A DNA stretch of 16,527 bases from an uncultured Novosphingobium sp. Its GTDB lineage: Bacteria; Pseudomonadota; Alphaproteobacteria; Sphingomonadales; Sphingomonadaceae. Shown here one piece after another: positions 14,204 to 16,527 of this stretch. A model generated the notes under the pieces. The model was not told the DNA's origin and ran no database searches. It saw nothing but the letters and a program-made list of their open reading frames with translations. Location: assembly GCA_937897535.1 (NCBI GenBank), contig CALCQB010000355.1, forward strand, positions 1 to 16,527. Direction: 5' to 3'. The position numbers were made by a program, and so were the translations under genes. Position 1 is the stretch's first letter; the number at the start of each line of letters is the position of its first letter.

Positions 14204-15447
14204 GCGAGAAGCGCTCCCCGCTCGAGGTGCTCGGCCCCGGTCTGGTGACCGGCGCGGCCGATGACGATCCGTCGGGCATCGGCACTTACAGCCAGGTCGG
14301 CGCGCAGTTCGGCTATGGTCTGGCCTGGACAATGTTCTTCGGCTTTCCGCTGCTGGCCTCGATCCAGGCAATCTGCGCGCGGATCGGGGCAACCACCGGC
14401 AAGGGGATCGCCCAGAACCTGCGCCAGCACTATCCGCCGTGGCTGCTGCGGATGGTGGTGCTGCTGTTGCTGATCGCCAATGTGATCAACCTCGGGGCAG
14501 ACCTGGGCGCGATGGGGGCGGTGCTGGCGCTGGTGGTGCCGGGGCCGGCGCTGGCGTTCACGGTCGTTTTCGGGCTGGTCTGCGTGCTGCTGGAAGTCTT
14601 GCTGAGCTATTCGCGCTACCAGCAGATCCTGAAGTGGACCACGTTGTCGCTGTTTGCCTATGTCGGGGTGGTGTTCGTGGCCGACGTGCCGTGGGGCGAG
14701 GCAATCTATGACATCCTCATTCCGCACATGGTCTTCGACAAGGACCACGCGATGGCGATGGTGGCGATCTTCGGGACCACGATCAGCCCCTACCTGTTCT
14801 TCTGGCAAGCCGGCCAGGAGGTGGAGGAACAACACCGCCGCCACATCAAGCCGCTGCACGTCAGCCCGCGCGAGGCCGGGCCGGAACTCAAGCGGATTCG
14901 CACCGATACGCTGGTCGGCATGGGCTTTTCCCACATGACCGCGCTGTTCATCATCATCGCGACCGCCGCGACGCTCAATTCGCACGGTATCAAGGACATT
15001 ACCAGCGCAGCCCAGGCAGCCGAGGCACTGCGCCCGATCGCCGGAAACTTTGCCTTCGCCCTGTTCGCGATCGGGATCATCGGCACCGGGTTGCTGGCCG
15101 TGCCGATCCTGGCTGGAAGTGCGGCCTATGCCGTCAGCGAGACCTTCGACTGGACAGAGGGGCTGGACCGCAAGCCGCGCGAAGCCAAGGCGTTCTATGC
15201 GGTCATCACGCTCGCTACAGCAGGCGGCGTCGCGCTCAATTTCATCGGCCTCGATCCGATGCGGGCGCTGTACTGGGCGGCGGTGGTCAACGGCCTGTTG
15301 GCCCCGCCGTTGATGGTGGTGACCATGCTGATCGCGCGCAACCGCAAGGTGATGGGCGAACTGGTGATCCCGCGCGGGCTGGAGATCGGCGGGTGGATCT
15401 CGACCCTGGTGATGTGGGTAATCGCGGCGGTATTCCTGCTCAGCTGA
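14200..15447 (+). CDS. Nramp-like divalent metal transporter, atypical metal site
   Basis: A 415-residue integral membrane protein of the Nramp fold with about 11 hydrophobic helices. TM1 carries DDDPSGIGTYS at 21-31 where canonical Nramp has DPGN, and TM6 has TISPYLF at 194-200 in place of the usual MPH-type motif with its metal-binding Met. The replaced Asn and Met mean the classical Mn/Fe site is not kept. Such divergent Nramp relatives are known; some transport Mg or other ions. The ion here cannot be read. It ends the five-gene plus-strand run and starts inside the plsC stop (ATGA). Its last 8 nt overlap the convergent transglutaminase-like gene. Confidence 0.87.
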   Translation: MSEKRSPLEVLGPGLVTGAADDDPSGIGTYSQVGAQFGYGLAWTMFFGFPLLASIQAICARIGATTGKGIAQNLRQHYPPWLLRMVVLLLLIANVINLGADLGAMGAVLALVVPGPALAFTVVFGLVCVLLEVLLSYSRYQQILKWTTLSLFAYVGVVFVADVPWGEAIYDILIPHMVFDKDHAMAMVAIFGTTISPYLFFWQAGQEVEEQHRRHIKPLHVSPREAGPELKRIRTDTLVGMGFSHMTALFIIIATAATLNSHGIKDITSAAQAAEALRPIAGNFAFALFAIGIIGTGLLAVPILAGSAAYAVSETFDWTEGLDRKPREAKAFYAVITLATAGGVALNFIGLDPMRALYWAAVVNGLLAPPLMVVTMLIARNRKVMGELVIPRGLEIGGWISTLVMWVIAAVFLLS

Positions 15448-16219
15448 CCCGTTTGACCTCGACCCACTGCTCGAGCAGCTGAACATTGCCGAAGCTCGAC
15501 AGGAACGGCACGTCAGCGGCATCGCGGCCGACCCCGATCTTCACGACCTCGTCCGCTGCCGCCATGCCGGTGGCGTCAACCAGGTGCCAGGCCCCGGCGA
15601 GAAACACTTCCGCCACCGCGTGGAAATCGGGCGGATCGACGTCGGGGGCGTAAACGCTGACATAACGGGCCGGGATCGAGGCGGCGCGGGCCAGCGTGAT
15701 CAGCAGGTGGGCATAGTCGCGGCAGACCCCGCGGCGCTGGATGAAGGTGTCGCTGGCGCAGGTCCCGGCATGGCTCGCCCCGGCCTCATAGGACATATGC
15801 CGGGCGACCCAGTCGCGGATTGCGGCCACGCAGGCCCCGCCGGTCAGCCCGGAAAATTCGGTCATGACGAAGTCGTTGAACCGGTCCGACGGGCAGAACC
15901 GCGACGGCATCAGATAGTCGATCGTATCGCCGGGCAGTTGATGCGGCTGGGTTTCGCGAAGTGCGGCCAGATCGGCGACCTGGCGGCTGACTTCGATCAC
16001 GGCCTTGTAATCGAGCGCCAGTTGCCCTTCGACCCGCAGCCAGATCCGCTCGCCGATTTCGTCATGGCCGGGGACGCGGGCGAAGTGCAGCACCGGGGTC
16101 AGCCACAGCTCGGGATCGATCACGCGCTGTTCGGGCAGTTTCGCGGCCTCGAGCTGGACCAGCAGGTCGGTCGGCTCGGTGAAATCATAGAACAGGCGGG
16201 CATGGATCGAGAGGGTCAT
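15440..16219 (-). CDS. Transglutaminase-like cysteine protease family protein
   Basis: A 259-residue protein with an N-terminal beta-rich domain (about 1-110, beginning SIHARLFYDF) and a transglutaminase-like core. The catalytic triad is seen as Cys166 (RRGVCRDYAHL), His200 (PDFHAVAEVF) and Asp215 (WHLVDATG). Bacterial members are mostly thiol proteases or amidases of unknown target; there is no signal peptide, so it should be cytoplasmic. The start ATG 16217-16219 is chosen over an upstream TTG (16229-16231); no clear ribosome site supports either. It lies 45 bp downstream of the prephenate dehydrogenase gene on the same strand and may be cotranscribed. It overlaps the convergent Nramp-like gene by 8 nt at the 3' end. 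Confidence 0.88.
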   Translation of the reverse strand: MTLSIHARLFYDFTEPTDLLVQLEAAKLPEQRVIDPELWLTPVLHFARVPGHDEIGERIWLRVEGQLALDYKAVIEVSRQVADLAALRETQPHQLPGDTIDYLMPSRFCPSDRFNDFVMTEFSGLTGGACVAAIRDWVARHMSYEAGASHAGTCASDTFIQRRGVCRDYAHLLITLARAASIPARYVSVYAPDVDPPDFHAVAEVFLAGAWHLVDATGMAAADEVVKIGVGRDAADVPFLSSFGNVQLLEQWVEVKRVS

Positions 16220-16264
16220 CGCCAGACGCAATGGCTGGGGGAGGCGGGGGTTCCCACCACGCCC

Positions 16265-16527
16265 TCAGCCGCCATGATCGCTGCGGCCGAAATCGGGCCG
16301 GGCGTCGTCCTGGCCCTCTTCGATGATCGAGCGGCGGATCGCGCGGGTCCGGGCGAAGTGTTCGAACAGCTGGTCGCCATCGCCGATCCGGATCGCGCGT
16401 TGCAGCGCGGTCAGGTCTTCGGTGAAGCGCTGGAGCATGTCGAGCACCGCGTCCTTGTTGGACAGGAACACATCGCGCCACATTGTCGGATCGGAAGCCG
16501 CGATCCGGGTGAAATCGCGAAAGCCGC
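16265..16527 (-). CDS. tyrA: Prephenate dehydrogenase (TyrA family), C-terminal fragment
   Basis: The last 87 codons of a gene that enters from the right edge. The translated end begins GFRDFTRIAASDPTMWRDVF and continues LSNKDAVLDML, the hallmark of the helical C-terminal domain of prephenate dehydrogenases (GFRD-TRIA-SDP-MW-DI). The enzyme oxidatively decarboxylates prephenate to 4-hydroxyphenylpyruvate with NAD(P), in tyrosine synthesis. The catalytic N-terminal Rossmann domain is outside the window, so cyclohexadienyl (arogenate) specificity cannot be excluded. The tail EEGQDDARPDFGRSDHGG is polar and probably disordered. Confidence 0.85.
   Translation of the reverse strand, partial: GFRDFTRIAASDPTMWRDVFLSNKDAVLDMLQRFTEDLTALQRAIRIGDGDQLFEHFARTRAIRRSIIEEGQDDARPDFGRSDHGG

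Noticed and set aside
14068..15522. A 484-codon minus-strand frame opposite the Nramp-like gene
   Set aside because: Low-complexity His/Gln/Arg-rich antisense product; the plus-strand frame encodes clear TM helices.
16233..16270. Imperfect GC-rich inverted repeat after the prephenate dehydrogenase stop, possible terminator
   Set aside because: Arms mismatch at one position, the stem includes the stop codon area and no T-rich tract follows on the minus strand.

Overview
The window looks like chromosome of a GC-rich alphaproteobacterium, most likely a sphingomonad (Novosphingobium/Sphingomonas-type). This rests on overall gene content, the gene order zinc-ribbon protein / ftsE-ftsX / ydcF-like / plsC, and a CATTGCGAGCG-type palindromic repeat. 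The genus is inference. No phage, IS, CRISPR or toxin-antitoxin genes are visible.

Region 1 (1-9722) is a compact catabolic island in four tightly packed transcription units. A minus-strand unit runs from 2320 leftward: a HisD-family polyol/alcohol dehydrogenase, an SDR, then (after a 31-bp-arm hairpin repeat) the start of a cyclase-family hydrolase. Facing away from it is a plus-strand unit: FAA-family hydrolase, cupin, SDR. The two share a 165-bp promoter region with a strong 34-bp dyad that overlaps a candidate -10 box. A second minus-strand unit runs from 7645: MFS transporter, an SDR whose catalytic Tyr is replaced by His, and a Tat-exported nucleoside-hydrolase-like protein. Divergent from it is a 620-residue QuiC-type 3-dehydroshikimate dehydratase (TIM barrel fused to an HPPD-like dioxygenase domain), which would yield protocatechuate. 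Uptake, several NAD(P)-dependent oxidations, C-C or ester hydrolysis and an aromatisation step could form one pathway for a cyclitol, shikimate-like or modified sugar compound. The substrate is not identifiable here, and no regulator gene is in the window.

Region 2 (9723-11279) holds a tRNA-Leu(GAG), a G-rich spacer, a small probable secreted protein, and a zinc-ribbon membrane protein divergent from ftsE.

Region 3 (11280-15447) is a plus-strand housekeeping operon: ftsE, ftsX, a YdcF/DUF218 protein, a PlsC-type acyltransferase and an unusual Nramp-like transporter, with junctions from a 4-nt overlap to a 4-nt gap. It combines division-associated ABC machinery with envelope and phospholipid functions.

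Region 4 (15440-16527) is on the minus strand: a transglutaminase-like cysteine protease family protein and the C-terminal end of a prephenate dehydrogenase (tyrosine biosynthesis) cut by the window edge.
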